This document shows positions 35,837 through 46,856 of a stretch of DNA of 64,000 bases, piece by piece (the first letter of the stretch is position 1; each line of letters starts with the position of its first letter). Below the pieces are notes generated by a model. It had not been told where the DNA came from. It saw nothing but the letters and a program-made list of their open reading frames with translations, and searched no databases. The stretch lies in the NCBI RefSeq assembly GCF_018448495.1, contig NZ_CP049902.1, forward strand, positions 2,790,001 through 2,854,000, in the 5' to 3' direction. The position numbers were made by a program, and so were the translations under genes. Origin of the DNA: Psychrobacter sp. WY6 (GTDB lineage: Bacteria > Pseudomonadota > Gammaproteobacteria > Pseudomonadales > Moraxellaceae).

Positions 35837-36307
35837 ATGATTCAGTCTCAAGTAAGCAACACCGCACGTCAAACATTAACGGACACCATCATTGCTGCCA
35901 AAGCGGCAAAGAACCTATCATTCGAGCAAATCGCTTCAGGAACAGGCTTGAGTGATGTCTTTGTCACTGCCGCTTTGCTAGGTCAGCATCCGCTACCTGC
36001 TGATGCCGCCCAAAAAGTTGGTGAAACTTTAGGACTTGATGAGGACGCCATCGCGTTACTACGATGCATTCCATCACGAGGCAGCGTTGGTAGTGAGATT
36101 CCTACTGACCCGACAATCTACCGTTTTTATGAGATGATGCAGGTATATGGCACCACGCTAAAAGCCTTGGTTCATGAGCAATTTGGTGATGGTATCATCA
36201 GTGCCATTAATTTCAAAATGGATATCAAAAAAGTAGCTGACCCAGAAGGTGGTGATCGCGCAGTGATCACTCTAGATGGTAAGTTCCTACCGTTCAAACC
36301 TTTTTAA
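35837..36307 (+). CDS. cynS: cyanate hydratase (cyanase)
   Basis: Converts cyanate and bicarbonate to ammonia and carbon dioxide. The 156-aa length equals that of E. coli CynS. Active-site residues Arg96 and Glu99 ([12 protein letters not shown]) and Ser122 ([12 protein letters not shown]) are all in place, and the N-terminal helical domain (residues 1-85) is present. It uses a good AAAGGT ribosome site. It is followed by an intrinsic terminator (36361-36400) before cynX, an unusual break inside the cyn operon. Confidence 0.96.
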   Translation: MIQSQVSNTARQTLTDTIIAAKAAKNLSFEQIASGTGLSDVFVTAALLGQHPLPADAAQKVGETLGLDEDAIALLRCIPSRGSVGSEIPTDPTIYRFYEMMQVYGTTLKALVHEQFGDGIISAINFKMDIKKVADPEGGDRAVITLDGKFLPFKPF

Positions 36308-36360
36308 ATGATGCTTTAAATAGCAGTTTAATCAGCGGTTTGTAAAAGTAGTACTTATTG

Positions 36361-36400
36361 AAAAAGTCGACGTTCGGCATATAGTGACGTCGGCTTTTTT
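36361..36400 (+). terminator. terminator between cynS and cynX
   Basis: AAAAAGTCGACGT pairs with ACGTCGGCTTTTTT (one G-U pair) around a 13-nt loop. It sits 54 bp after cynS, so cynX probably relies on read-through or on its own promoter in 36401-36459. Confidence 0.8.
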
Positions 36401-36459
36401 GGCGACTCAGGCGGTGATTTTTTGGTACTGCCTTTCTTAATACGGATTTTATATTATTC

Positions 36460-37671
36460 ATGAGTACCGATCATATCTCCTCCACGGCGCCTTCGTCGAT
36501 ACTGACCTTGTTGTCTCCTATGCTGGTGATTGCTGGGTTGGCGATAACGCTGCGCCCAACGATCACTTCTACTGGTCCGTTGCTGACAGAAATTCGCCTA
36601 AGCACAGCGATAGGTTTACAAGCCGCCTCTTTATTGGTGGTGCTGCCGATGCTGTGTATGGGTATATTTCCGCTACTGTTGCCTTGGATTGGGCGACGAT
36701 TTAGTGAAAGCGCGTGGATCACAGGCGGACTGTTTGCAATTGCCTTCGCGGGTTTATGGCGCTTGTGGTTAGATACTGGAGGTACGCTGATAGCCAGTGC
36801 CTTAGTAGGCGGTACGGGTATCGCCATCGTGCAAGCAATGGCACCTGGTGTGGTCAAGCGTTGGTATCCTGCACGCGTACCACTTGCTATGGGCGTTTAC
36901 TCTGCCGCACTGATGACTGGTGGCGGGGTTGCCGCTATCTTGAGTCCAGTGGTCGCTCAACATTACGGCAGTTGGCAATCCGGTTTGGGTATCTGGCTGG
37001 TAGTGCCAGTTTTTGCCCTCGTGCTGTGGTGGCGGCGCCCCTCCGAGCAGATGGAAAATCGAGACGACGGGGTAAAAATCAACTTTTTTGGCAATCGCCG
37101 TGCTTGGCTGCTGGCAAGTTATTTTGGTCTGGCAAACGCTGGATATGCTTGTATGATTGCATGGTTGCCAAGCTATGCGCAGACTTTGGGCTGGAGCGCG
37201 CAAAGTAGTGGCGAGCTGATCGGTATCATGACGATTTTTCAGGTCATTGGTGCGCTGGTTATTCCAATGTTGTCCGCCCATCGTCTCGACCGCCGACCTT
37301 GGTTGTTTTTTGCCGTAGGCATACAAATCGCTGGATTTATAGGTTTGATTACCATGCCGACAGCTTTGCTCATCTTGTGGATTGCCTTGATTGGCTGTGG
37401 TCTTGGTGCCTGCTTTTCATTGACATTGACCGTCGCGTTAGATCATTTGTCAAAACCCAAACTCGCTGGGGCACTAGCAGCATTTGTCCAAGGCATCGGC
37501 TTTATTATTACCGCCATCGCGCCTTATGTCGCAGGTGTGCTTCGCGAGTCGACTGGCAGTTTTCAGGCGGTTTGGTGGATGCTATTGATCAGCCTTATCG
37601 GTATGCTGTTTGTCACCATCAAGTTTGCCCCAGCAAGTTATCATCAGGCAATTAACTTGTCTAAGCTTTGA
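36460..37671 (+). CDS. cynX: CynX/NimT-type MFS cyanate-locus transporter, 403 aa
   Basis: Twelve-helix MFS protein. LAITLRPTITSTGPLLTEIR is the CynX/NimT signature (compare RPIMASISPIVP in the broken paralog at 8904). Loop 2-3 motif PWIGRRFSES and the intracellular basic loop HRLDRRPW are present. Location after cynT-cynS supports cyanate or cyanate-derivative transport, though the CynX substrate has not been firmly shown in any organism. Intact. Confidence 0.88.
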   Translation: MSTDHISSTAPSSILTLLSPMLVIAGLAITLRPTITSTGPLLTEIRLSTAIGLQAASLLVVLPMLCMGIFPLLLPWIGRRFSESAWITGGLFAIAFAGLWRLWLDTGGTLIASALVGGTGIAIVQAMAPGVVKRWYPARVPLAMGVYSAALMTGGGVAAILSPVVAQHYGSWQSGLGIWLVVPVFALVLWWRRPSEQMENRDDGVKINFFGNRRAWLLASYFGLANAGYACMIAWLPSYAQTLGWSAQSSGELIGIMTIFQVIGALVIPMLSAHRLDRRPWLFFAVGIQIAGFIGLITMPTALLILWIALIGCGLGACFSLTLTVALDHLSKPKLAGALAAFVQGIGFIITAIAPYVAGVLRESTGSFQAVWWMLLISLIGMLFVTIKFAPASYHQAINLSKL

Positions 37672-37741
37672 TTCAGGCGTATTGAGTCACGTCATGCAAT
37701 ATTCAAAACAACCTCAAGGATTAACTATAAAAGGACTGATT

Positions 37742-38280
37742 ATGAAAAAACTCGTTATCTATGCCGCGCTTGCAACCTCGCTGTTGTCCATCTCCGCGTG
37801 TGCCAACACCTCACAGTATCAAGTACAAGTGATCAAACCAAACATAATAACCCAAGGAGCAGAGATGGCAACCATTCCATTATTGACTGGCGAGATGGCA
37901 CAAAACATGGTGAATGCCGCCGCATTAGAAGCCAAAAAAACAATTTGATGGTATCTGTGACCGTCGTTGACGCCTCTGGACAAACCTTAGCAGTGCTCAG
38001 AGATCACCGCGCAGGCGTGCATACCGTGCGTGCCAGTTACAAAAAAGCCTATACCGCAAACTCACAAAAAAGAGAAACGGCGGTCATCGCCAAAGGCATC
38101 AAAGACGGCACGATTCCTGAAGACCTACGCTATCTGGATGAAAACATCCTTATCTTAGATGGCGGCGTGCCCATTTATATCGATGGTATCGTAGTTGGTG
38201 GTATCGGGGTGGGCGGCGCACATGGTAGCGAAGATGTACACATCGCCAAAGCAGGTCTAAAAGCATTAGAGCAGCAGTAG
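37742..38280 (+). pseudogene. GlcG/HbpS-family heme-binding lipoprotein-like protein, one frameshift
   Basis: Lipobox SISAC (Cys20) at the start, then [20 protein letters not shown]. The frame breaks in an A7 run (37934-37942, one A short) and continues [60 protein letters not shown], then [17 protein letters not shown], the GlcG/HbpS signature. Members bind heme or act in glycolate and redox sensing. Homopolymer location strongly suggests a sequencing indel. RBS AAAGGA precedes ATG 37742. Confidence 0.85.
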
Positions 38281-38378
38281 AGCGCGCTAAAATTTTAAGA
38301 TAAATATTCCACATATTAGGCTGTTCAACAATCGATAAGCCTGCCTGTTCTTATGTTTATCGTTACTTCTATAAAATA

Positions 38379-38415
38379 AGAAGGAGAGAAACCATGTAAT
38401 GATTTCTCTCCTTCT
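38379..38415. terminator. inverted repeat, probable bidirectional terminator
   Basis: AGAAGGAGAGAAA (38379-38391) and TTTCTCTCCTTCT (38403-38415) are perfect 13-bp arms around an 11-nt loop, between convergent genes. The T tract is weak, so termination efficiency is uncertain. Confidence 0.6.
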
Positions 38416-38446
38416 AAAATGCGCCATTAAAGTAGTCCATGCAGAT

Positions 38447-38474
38447 GCCTCAATTAAATTGAGGACATACTCTA
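38447..38474. repeat. decayed MITE end
   Basis: AAATTGAGGACATACTCTAG at the right resembles the MITE terminus (ATTGAGGTCATGCCCTAG) with two or three changes. CCTCAATT on the left forms the other arm, leaving a short palindrome. It sits at the 3' end of the HAD gene. Likely an old internally deleted copy similar to that at 46857. Confidence 0.5.
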
Positions 38475-39044
38475 GATCAATGCCGCTAGATCCGTGAGCT
38501 GCTCAAGCACAATATCTGGTGAATATTTTTCCAGTTGCACATGGGTTTGAGCACCAGTCAGCACCCCAACACATAGACCACAATGGGCATTTTTGCCTTC
38601 TTCGATATCGATGCCGCTGTCCCCTGCTTTCAATACCTGTTGCGAATGCTCAATCCCAAACTTTTCCATAGCAAGGGTAATCATATCTGGCGCAGGACGA
38701 CCATTATGCACATCATCCGCTGTAATCAAAGCGTCAATATCACGACCCACTGACCATCCTAAAAGAGTCAATATCTTATTGGCAGTCTGAATATCGTAGC
38801 CCGTATTTAGCACGACTTTTCTACCTGACTGCTTTAACTGAGTGAAAAAATCTAGCATGCCATCGAAGGTTGCTACCGTGTCCTTGGTATAGGCTGATGC
38901 CAACGCTGATTTAAAGGTATTAAAGGCAGCATCCGTCCATTTTTCACTATCAGCGGTCGCGGTATTGTCATTTTTGCATACTTCATTGAGTATATCGCTA
39001 ATGGCTAAATGAGCCCTTACAGAAATAGCTGGCGAATCGATCAT
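38472..39044 (-). pseudogene. HAD-family hydrolase (phosphonatase-like), N-terminus missing
   Basis: Motif II (FTQLKQSGRKVVLNTGYD), motif III/IV (VLKAGDSGIDIEEGKNAHC) and the HNGRPAPDMITLAMEKFGIE cap-adjacent region are typical of phosphonatase-like subclass-I HADs. The nucleophile motif DxDGT or DMAGT, which should lie about 30-40 residues before the visible start, is absent from this frame and not found just upstream. The gene is therefore truncated or frameshifted at its 5' end. Without the nucleophile the product cannot be active. Confidence 0.7.
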
Positions 39045-39229
39045 TTACATTTTCAGACGGAACAAACTAACCGTGAGCGTCATTGATTGGAGGCGGTAAA
39101 TTGTATCAAGAGCTTTTACTCTCATTGAATATCGGTATAAATAATGGTTATTGGTGATTAATTATTGCGACTGATGATGGTCATGCTGTAGTGGTAAAAT
39201 GGCCATGCAATGTTTCTCTTGAATAGTTG

Positions 39230-40915
39230 TTACGCTTCCTGAGCCAATTTTCTCAGCTTGTGACGCAGTATTTTTCCGACAGTTGATTTGGGTAACTCGT
39301 CTATGAATTCGATATGACGCGGGCATTTATAGGCGGCCAAATTTGCTTGGCACAGCGCTCTAATATCATCCTCATTTAAGCTATCATCAGATTTTACAAC
39401 ATAGGCTTTGACCGACTGACCCTGCAACTTATCATCGATACCCACCACTGAACATTCGGCAACCTTAGGGTGCTCCTCAATGATGTTTTCTACTTCGTTA
39501 GGATAAACGTTGAAACCACTGACGATAATCATGTCTTTTTTACGGTCATATATCTTAATAGCACCCTGCTCGTTCATAGACGCAATATCACCTGTTTTTA
39601 AGTAACCATCAGCGGTAAAAAACGTCGTATTGTCAATATTATGATAATGAGTAATGACGTTGTCACCTTTGATACACATCTCACCAACTTCATTTATGGC
39701 GAGAATATTTTCATCATCATCACGGATACTGATATCGACACTAGGCAGTGGCAGCCCTACATTGCCACTATATTCAGTGCCATTAAATGGATTAGCGGTA
39801 CCCACGCCTAGCGTCTCAGACATACCCCAGCCTTCGAGGATAGGCAGACCTGTGACTTCACGCCAGCGCTTAGCAGTTTCAGGGGTCGCTGCCATACCAC
39901 CGACTAGGGTTAACTTGCATGCGGAAAAATCCAGCTCCTTAAATTTGGGATTCATCAGCAGGGCTTGGAACAAAGTATTGACACCAGGCAATAGATGAAA
40001 AGGACGCTTGCGCAATATCTTGATAAACCCTTCAATATCACGTGGATTGGTAACCAGTGTGAGATGCTGACCCACACTCAACCCAACTATTGAGCAGATA
40101 AACGCATAAATATGATACAGCGGTAAAGCGACAATGGTATTTATTTGAGTACTATCAGACATGGCGTCATAGACTGGCTTGAACCATTCGACAAACTGGT
40201 AAGTGGCGGTCACAACATTTTGATTGGTAATCAAAATACCTTTGGCAACGCCTGTCGTACCGCCAGTATATTGCAGCATTAATAAGTCGTCCGCTTGAAT
40301 GGTAGGACGAGAATAACTTAATTTTTTGGCGCGTTTTAAAACCGCTTTATAGCGAGTCACGGTATAACGAGAATTGGATTTCAACTGATAACGGGGAATG
40401 GCTTTTTTGACATATTTGGCAGCGATATTAACAAGCGCACCTTTCACTACTCCTAACATATCGCCAATCTTGCTGATGACCACGGTTTTGACAGGCGTGT
40501 CTTTGATAATTTTCTCTAACGTTTTGCAAAATGGTTCTAATATAAATAATACAGCAGTATCTGAATCAGCCAATTGATGCCTCAATTCACGAGGACTATA
40601 CAGTGGATTGATGAGCGTTGTGACCATACCAGCGCGAATTATCCCTATGACAATAGGCAGGTACTGGTTGACATTGGGCATCATGATGCCTATGACCGAA
40701 CCCTTTGCTAGACCCAGACTTTGAATCCAAGCCGCAATAGCCAATGACAGGCTATCCACTTGCCCATAAGTATAAGTAACACCCATGTTGGTGATAAATT
40801 CATGGCTGGCATATTCTGTTAATTTGTCATCAAACATGTCAATCAATGTATTATGTGGCGGCGCTATCTGTGCATTTATCCCTTTAGGATAATGCTGCGT
40901 CCAAAACTGATCCAT
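39230..40915 (-). CDS. fadD: long-chain fatty-acid-CoA ligase, 561 aa
   Basis: Activates fatty acids with ATP and CoA. AMP-binding motif YTGGTTGVAKG at residues 216-226; GWGMSETLGVGTANPFNGTE; FTADGYLKTGDIASMNEQG; DRKKDMIIVSGFNVYPNEVE; and the C-terminal catalytic lysine in STVGKILRHKLRKL. It is the full FadD architecture with an intact frame. It is the last gene of the minus-strand beta-oxidation cluster that begins at 46818, 71 bp after the CaiB-type gene. Confidence 0.93.
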   Translation of the reverse strand: MDQFWTQHYPKGINAQIAPPHNTLIDMFDDKLTEYASHEFITNMGVTYTYGQVDSLSLAIAAWIQSLGLAKGSVIGIMMPNVNQYLPIVIGIIRAGMVTTLINPLYSPRELRHQLADSDTAVLFILEPFCKTLEKIIKDTPVKTVVISKIGDMLGVVKGALVNIAAKYVKKAIPRYQLKSNSRYTVTRYKAVLKRAKKLSYSRPTIQADDLLMLQYTGGTTGVAKGILITNQNVVTATYQFVEWFKPVYDAMSDSTQINTIVALPLYHIYAFICSIVGLSVGQHLTLVTNPRDIEGFIKILRKRPFHLLPGVNTLFQALLMNPKFKELDFSACKLTLVGGMAATPETAKRWREVTGLPILEGWGMSETLGVGTANPFNGTEYSGNVGLPLPSVDISIRDDDENILAINEVGEMCIKGDNVITHYHNIDNTTFFTADGYLKTGDIASMNEQGAIKIYDRKKDMIIVSGFNVYPNEVENIIEEHPKVAECSVVGIDDKLQGQSVKAYVVKSDDSLNEDDIRALCQANLAAYKCPRHIEFIDELPKSTVGKILRHKLRKLAQEA

Positions 40916-40986
40916 AACTTACCTTCCTTGGTAATCAACTTATGAAAAACTCAATGGCTTTGAAGCATTTCTCATAAAAAACATAA

Positions 40987-42129
40987 CTACTGAACCTGCT
41001 GCCATCCTGACGTTGCATCATACTCATCTTGATGGGCAAATAAGGGATGTGCTTTTGCTTCACTGAGGCTAAGCACAGGGGTGACACAGACATCAACAGA
41101 CGCAAAAACTTGCTGCCAATGCTCAAGCGTTTGACTGGCAAATTTATCGCTTATCGCCTTAGCCGCCGCTTGGCTTTCAGAGGTATTTGGCATAACCCCA
41201 AGTTGCCAATGGCTATTTTTGAGCGCAGACAAATCCAATGCCTCACACAAGCCCTGCCAGAATTTCAGCTCTAGCGAACCAACGGCCATATAGCGCGCGT
41301 CCGAAGTTTTGTATAGGCGATAACAAGGTAATAATCCACCCAAAAAATCATGATGCGGTGCTGGTTGTTGCCCTGAGAAACTTTTCACTAGCGCTCCCGT
41401 TGCCTTTGGCATGACCATATGCTGGTACAAGCTGTGCGTCATACTAACGGCAACATGACGACCTTTGCCCGTCCGCTGGGCGGCGAATACAGCAGCAAGC
41501 AGTGCAATCACAGCGGTATCACTGCCGCCTGCCAAATCTGCAAATTGAACGTTAGGCATTGCCTGCTCGCCATCCGCCGTCTTTAATTGGTCTAAAACAC
41601 CGCTCATCGCCATAAAGTTAATATCATGACCGGCTTTATCAGCCCAGTCATGATTAATATCAATTTTCGAATCGCTAGATGCCAAACCGTAACCAGTAAT
41701 CGATACCATGACCAATTTTGGATTAATCGCATGCAGCGTTGTAGCATCTAGTCCCATGCCTTTTAGGACGCCAGGGCGAAAGCTATCCAACATAACATCA
41801 GCATCTTTGAGGTGCGCTTTGATAGCAGCAATACCTTGAGGATCAAGAAAGTCGTGTTTCTCGGTGGTTTTGCCATGATTTAGTGCTTTAAACAATTCGC
41901 CAAAGGCTCTGGCAGGATCACCATTTTTAGGTTCAATCTTAATGATTTCTGCGCCCAAATCTGCAAGCAAACGCGTCGCAAAGGGTCCCGGTAAATTACG
42001 AGTCAAATCAATGACGCGCAGCCCTTGTAAGCAATCTGCCATTAAATCTATCATTGAACCAGTGCTCGTATTAATCGCAGAATCAAGCATAGAATTAACC
42101 ATCAGCTCAGTCATCAGCAAACACCTCAC
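40987..42129 (-). CDS. CaiB/BaiF-family CoA-transferase / alpha-methylacyl-CoA racemase-like, 380 aa
   Basis: Class-III CoA-transferase fold. GPFATRLLADLGAEIIKIEP and DVMLDSFRPGVLKGMGLDAT are family signatures, and the acidic catalytic residue lies in QFADLAGGSDTAVIALLAAV. The subgroup with SITGYGLASSDSKIDINHDW resembles alpha-methylacyl-CoA racemase, which would epimerise 2-methyl-branched acyl-CoA for beta-oxidation; transferase activity is the alternative. The start overlaps the 3' end of fadB by 23 bp, indicating translational coupling. Intact. Confidence 0.88.
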   Translation of the reverse strand: MRCLLMTELMVNSMLDSAINTSTGSMIDLMADCLQGLRVIDLTRNLPGPFATRLLADLGAEIIKIEPKNGDPARAFGELFKALNHGKTTEKHDFLDPQGIAAIKAHLKDADVMLDSFRPGVLKGMGLDATTLHAINPKLVMVSITGYGLASSDSKIDINHDWADKAGHDINFMAMSGVLDQLKTADGEQAMPNVQFADLAGGSDTAVIALLAAVFAAQRTGKGRHVAVSMTHSLYQHMVMPKATGALVKSFSGQQPAPHHDFLGGLLPCYRLYKTSDARYMAVGSLELKFWQGLCEALDLSALKNSHWQLGVMPNTSESQAAAKAISDKFASQTLEHWQQVFASVDVCVTPVLSLSEAKAHPLFAHQDEYDATSGWQQVQ

Positions 42130-44279
42130 CTTTATCTGCCATGTCTAGCAGAATTTGTGCTGGCTCAAAACGCTCACCGTATTGAGTCACGAGTTCACGG
42201 CTACGGGTGATGAACGCCTCTAACCCCATCGCATTAATAAACTGTAGCGTACCGCCTTGATGCGGCGCAAAGCCCCAACCAAAAATGGAGCCGATATTGG
42301 TATCAGCGACAGAGCGCACGACGTTTTCTTGATAACATTTAGCAGATTCGTTGGCTTGGATAAACATCAAACGATCGATTAAATCTTGCTGTGATGGCTG
42401 CTCTGCTTTTGCTGGGTATAAATCCATCAGCTCAGGCCACAAGTATTTGTCACCATTATCGGCATACTCATAAAAGCCTTTACCATTTTTTTTGCCCTCG
42501 CGATTGTGTTCTTTGACCAGCGTTTTCAGTATCTCGTACGAGGGACGAACAGCAATGGGTTTACCTTCAGCCTTCATATCCAGCTGCTGCTGTTCGCTCA
42601 CATGCAACGCCAAACTTAATGACACCTCATCTTGCAATGCCAGTGGCGGCATGGGCATGCCCGTTTTCATGCCAGCAACTTCGATGCTGCGCGGATGGAC
42701 GCCCTCGCCTAACATCGCAACCCCTTCTGACACGTAAGTGCCAAATACCCGTGAGGTGTAAAACCCCCGACTGTCATTAACGACGATAGGTGTTTTACCG
42801 ATTTGTAGCACATAATCAAAGGCTTTTGCTAAAGTGGCGTCATCCGTTTGCTCGCCCATGATAATCTCAACCAACGGCATCTTATCGACTGGCGAGAAGA
42901 AATGCAGCCCGATAAATTGATTGGGTCGGGTGCTGGCTTTTGCCAATCCAGTGATAGGAAGTGTCGAAGTATTAGATGCATAGACAGCCGTGTTAGGAAT
43001 CACCGCCTCAGATTGCTGAGTACACTTGGCTTTAATCTCACGATTTTCAAACACCGCTTCGATAATCAGATCACATTCTGCCAAATCCTCATAAAACACT
43101 GTTGGCTTGATGCGATTGAGTAACGCTTGCTTTTTCTCTTCAGTGGAGCGTTTACGGCTAATGGCTTTGTCCAAAATGGTGGCAGAATATGATTTGCCTT
43201 TTTCAGCGCCTGCCATTTCAGTGTCGAGGAGTACAACGTCGATCCCCGCCTTTGCGGTGACATAAGCAATGCCCGCACCCATCATGCCTGCACCTAAAAT
43301 ACCAACTTTTTTGGTTTTATAGCGCTCAAAACCATCAGGACGAGATTGACCTTTTTTAATACTATTCAGCTGAGTCCATAGCGTATTAATCATATTTCTA
43401 GATTCAGCAGACAGCACACAAGCGGCGAAGTAACGCGACTCAAGCTCAAGTCCCGTATCGATATCCACTAAGCAGCCCTCGAAAACGCAAGACATGATGT
43501 GAGTAATGGCTGGATAATTGCCGTGTGACTTTTGGTTGGCCATGGCAGGCGCGATAGAAAATATCGGCACAATACTAGGATGCTTACTATCACCGCCGGG
43601 AATTTTAAAACCTTTTTTATCCCATGGTTGCTGGGCACTGGGATTGGCGTTAATCCAGTCTTTCGCCTGCTTGAACATATCTGCTTTGTCAGTAGCAACA
43701 GCATCAATCAAACCCATGTCTTTAGCAGCAGCTGGACGCAGCTCTTTACCTTGGGTCATCAGCTCGAGTGCTGATTGAATGCCAACCAATCGAGGTAAAC
43801 GCTGAGTACCTCCTCCGCCCCGGTAGCAAGCCCAATTTGACTTCAGGTAGACCCAGTTCGGTTTTAGGCGAATCAATCGCGATACGATAATGACAGGCCA
43901 ATGCCAACTCCAAACCACCGCCAAGTGCCGTTCCAGTCATAGCAGCAACGACAGGTTTACCAGATTTCTCTAGTTTGCGTAAGCTAGCTTTCAGGTCTTC
44001 GACCAGCTCAAAGGCTTGTTCAGCAGTTTTAATATTAGCCAACTGATCAATATCAGCACCGACCACAAAGGTCTCTTTGCCAGAGGTTAAAATCAAACCT
44101 TTGGCGGACGCATCGTTAATAAAGTTGTCAGTCATCACTGCAAAACTATCGGTGAAACCGTCGCCGATGACATTCATTTTGCGACTACTTTGGTCAATCG
44201 TAACGGTGATAATGCCATTATCAGATTCGGCAGAAAAGTGGTTCAATGCATTGATGGCGTCTACGCTGTTTATGCTCAT
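42107..44279 (-). pseudogene. FadB/FadJ-type multifunctional beta-oxidation protein, one frameshift
   Basis: Enoyl-CoA hydratase/isomerase domain at the N-terminus (FINDASAKGLILTSGKETFV, then GTALGGGLELALACHYRIAI) and 3-hydroxyacyl-CoA dehydrogenase domain (KKVGILGAGMMGAGIAYVTA, FIGLHFFSPVDKMPLVEIIM, DSRGFYTSRVFGTYVSEGVA). Together about 720 aa. The break is at GLLPG/GGGTQRLPR (43810 area) in a G4 run where G3 restores the frame, so a homopolymer error is likely. Central enzyme of the fad operon, working with the thiolase upstream. Confidence 0.9.
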
Positions 44280-44363
44280 TTCAAGTCCTTTTTATTTATT
44301 CTATGTCGATATCAGTCACTAGAAACTAATGACAATCACTAAAATCTATTAGCACTATCAGCA

Positions 44364-45566
44364 CTACACGCGCTCAATGATAGTGGCGATGCCCATACCG
44401 CCGCCCACACACAGCGTAATCATCGCGGTTTTTAGATCGCGACGTTCTAACTCGTCAAGCACAGTCGTCATGAGCATCGCGCCCGTGGCGCCAAGTGGAT
44501 GACCCATAGCAATAGCGCCGCCATTGACGTTGACGATATCAAGAGAGAGTCCGAAGTCATCGGCAGTATTTAACGGAACGGCAGCAAAGGCTTCATTGAT
44601 TTCCCATAGATCTATATCTGAAGCTTGCATGCCCGCTTTTTTGAGCGCTTTTTGGCAGGCAGGCGTTGGCCCTGTCAGCATAATGGCAGGTTCTGAGCCA
44701 ATGACTGAGGCCATGGTGATTTTGGCGCGTGGTTTTAGACCTGCTTTTTGACCAGCAGCAGCACTACCCACTAAGCAAATTGCGGCACACGATGCCTGAT
44801 GAATTGCCCGCATGATGTACGTGATTCACTTTTTCAATGGTGGTATATCTGTCCAAGATAACGCTATCAAAGCCCATCTTGCCCGGCATAATAAAGGAGG
44901 GATTGAGACCAGCTAAGGTTTCGACATTGGTGTTAGGACGAATGGTTTCGTCTTTATCCAATAATGTCATGCCATTGATATCGGTGACGGGAACGACCGA
45001 TTTGTCATAATAGCCCTGCTCCCAAGCATACGCAGCGCGGCGATGCGACTCGGTAGCAAACGCATCGACATCGGTGCGACTAAAGCCTTTTAGCGTCGCT
45101 ATAGTGTCTGCACCAACGCCTTGCGGGACAAAATGCGTCGCTTCATTAACCCGTGGATCCATATACCATGCCCCGCCGTCAGAGCCCATCGGTACGCGGC
45201 TCATCGATTCTACGCCGCCTGCAACCACATGTCCTCCATACCTGACATGATTTTGGCAGCGGCCAGATTGATAGACTCCAGACCTGAGGCACAAAATCGA
45301 GATAAAGTGACACCCGCCACACTTTGCGCCCAGCCAGCATCAATGACGGCTATACGGGCAATATCAGAACCCTGCTCACCAACGGGCGTCACGCAACCAA
45401 GCACCACATCATCGACCAAACTGGTATCCAAATGATGGCGCTGTTGCATTTCCTTTAATAAGGTACGGGCAAGCCAAATTGGTGACGCCTGATACAAGGA
45501 GCCATCCTTTTTGCCTTTACCACGTGGGGTACGGATAGCATCATAAATGTAAGCAGTCTCAGTCAT
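44364..45566 (-). pseudogene. fadA: acetyl-CoA C-acyltransferase (thiolase), two frameshifts
   Basis: Thiolase of about 400 aa. N-terminal part has [20 protein letters not shown] with the nucleophilic Cys in [15 protein letters not shown], middle [21 protein letters not shown]-terminal [32 protein letters not shown] (catalytic His) and [18 protein letters not shown] (catalytic Cys). Breaks at about 45235 (one G missing in ATGTGG) and 44800 (two bases missing in IVDAAICL). All catalytic residues are retained. Cuts acyl-CoA in the last step of beta-oxidation. Confidence 0.9.
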
Positions 45567-45667
45567 AAAAATCCCTTTTTCTTTTTTGAATAAATAACCA
45601 TGATGGATGATGGCAATATAATCTATTTCTTAGAATCAGAAGTAGAACCAAAAAGCAAATCAGCCGC

Positions 45668-46818
45668 TTACATAAAGCGTGACGCCAGCTCTTTCATGAT
45701 TTCATTGGTGCCGCCGTAGATTTTTTGTACTCGCGCATCAGCATATAGGCGAGCAATCGGGTATTCTGTCATGTAGCCATAACCGCCAAACAGCTGGACG
45801 CATTCGTCTATCACATCACACTGCTTTTGCGTCACCCAGTATTTAATCAAAGATGCCTGCGGTACGGTTAATTTGCCCTCTAACATGGCATCGACAGCGG
45901 CATCACACATCGTGCTGGCAGCGAGATAATCAGCGTAGCATTCTGCCATTTTGAAGCGCGTATTTTGAAACTTCCAAATAGGCTTACCAAAGGCTTCCCG
46001 ACCTTTGACATAATCTAGGGTCAAATTAATCGCGAGCTTCATCGCACCAACGCCCGTTAAGGCAATAATTAAACGCTCACGTGGCAGCTCTTGCATCATT
46101 TGAATAAAACCCATGCCCTCTACTGTGCCAAGCAAATTCTTTTGCGGCACACGTACATTGCTGAAAATAACTCCGAAGTATCTTGTGAGGTCAGACCAAT
46201 CTTATCGAGATTACGACCACGCTCAAACCCTTCTACTTTGTCCGTTTCTACCACGATAAGCGAAACACCTTGCGCCCCTTTTTCACGATCGGTTTTGCAG
46301 GCGAGCAAAATCAGGTTGGCATGCTGACCATTGGTAATAAAGGTTTTTGAACCATTGATAATGTAATCATCGCCATCTTTTACCGCATAGGTTTTGATGT
46401 TCTGCAAGTCTGAGCCTGTACCCGGTTCGGTCATAGCAATCGCAGCCACATACTCACCCGTCGCCATCTTAGGTAGCCATTCTTTTTTCTGCGCTTCCGT
46501 ACCATGACTCAAGATATAAGGCGCGACAATACCTGAATGCACCATGCCGCCGAATCCGGATTGATTAGCCTCAGCTTGCGCATAAAGAAGCGCCGCTTCA
46601 TGACCAAAGTCACCGCCGCCGCCGCCATATTCTTCTGGTATCGATGCACATAAGAATCCCATCGCGCCAGCCTCTTCCCACGCAGCGCGGTCAATCATGC
46701 CGTTTTTACGCCACTGCTCGTCCTTTGGCTCCCACGATTGAAACATTTTAAGCGCGCTGTCATGCACCATCTGGTGCTCTTCGGTCATCCAGTTCGGGGT
46801 GAATTTTTCAATACTCAT
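45668..46818 (-). pseudogene. acyl-CoA dehydrogenase, one frameshift
   Basis: FAD flavoenzyme for the first beta-oxidation step, about 382 aa when joined. The first frame (46120-46818) has YVAAIAMTEPGTGSDLQNIK (FAD/substrate loop) and YIINGSKTFITNGQHANLIL. The frame breaks at TSELFFSN in a T4 run where T5 fits, and resumes as NVRVPQKNLLGTVEGMG through LFGGYGYMTEYPIARLYAD and KIYGGTNEIMKELASRFM. First gene of the operon acd-fadA-fadB-caiB-fadD. Probably a sequencing indel. Confidence 0.9.
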
Positions 46819-46856
46819 ATTGTCTGTCCTTGACGATGGGAAGTTGATAATGGCTA

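Noticed and set aside
36714..37326. Long ORFs on both strands overlapping cynX
   Set aside because: They are shadow frames of the intact CynX gene with no family match and biased composition.
43746..44279. Programmed frameshifting in fadB
   Set aside because: No stimulatory structure was evident and the same pattern of breaks hits many unrelated genes, so an indel is simpler.
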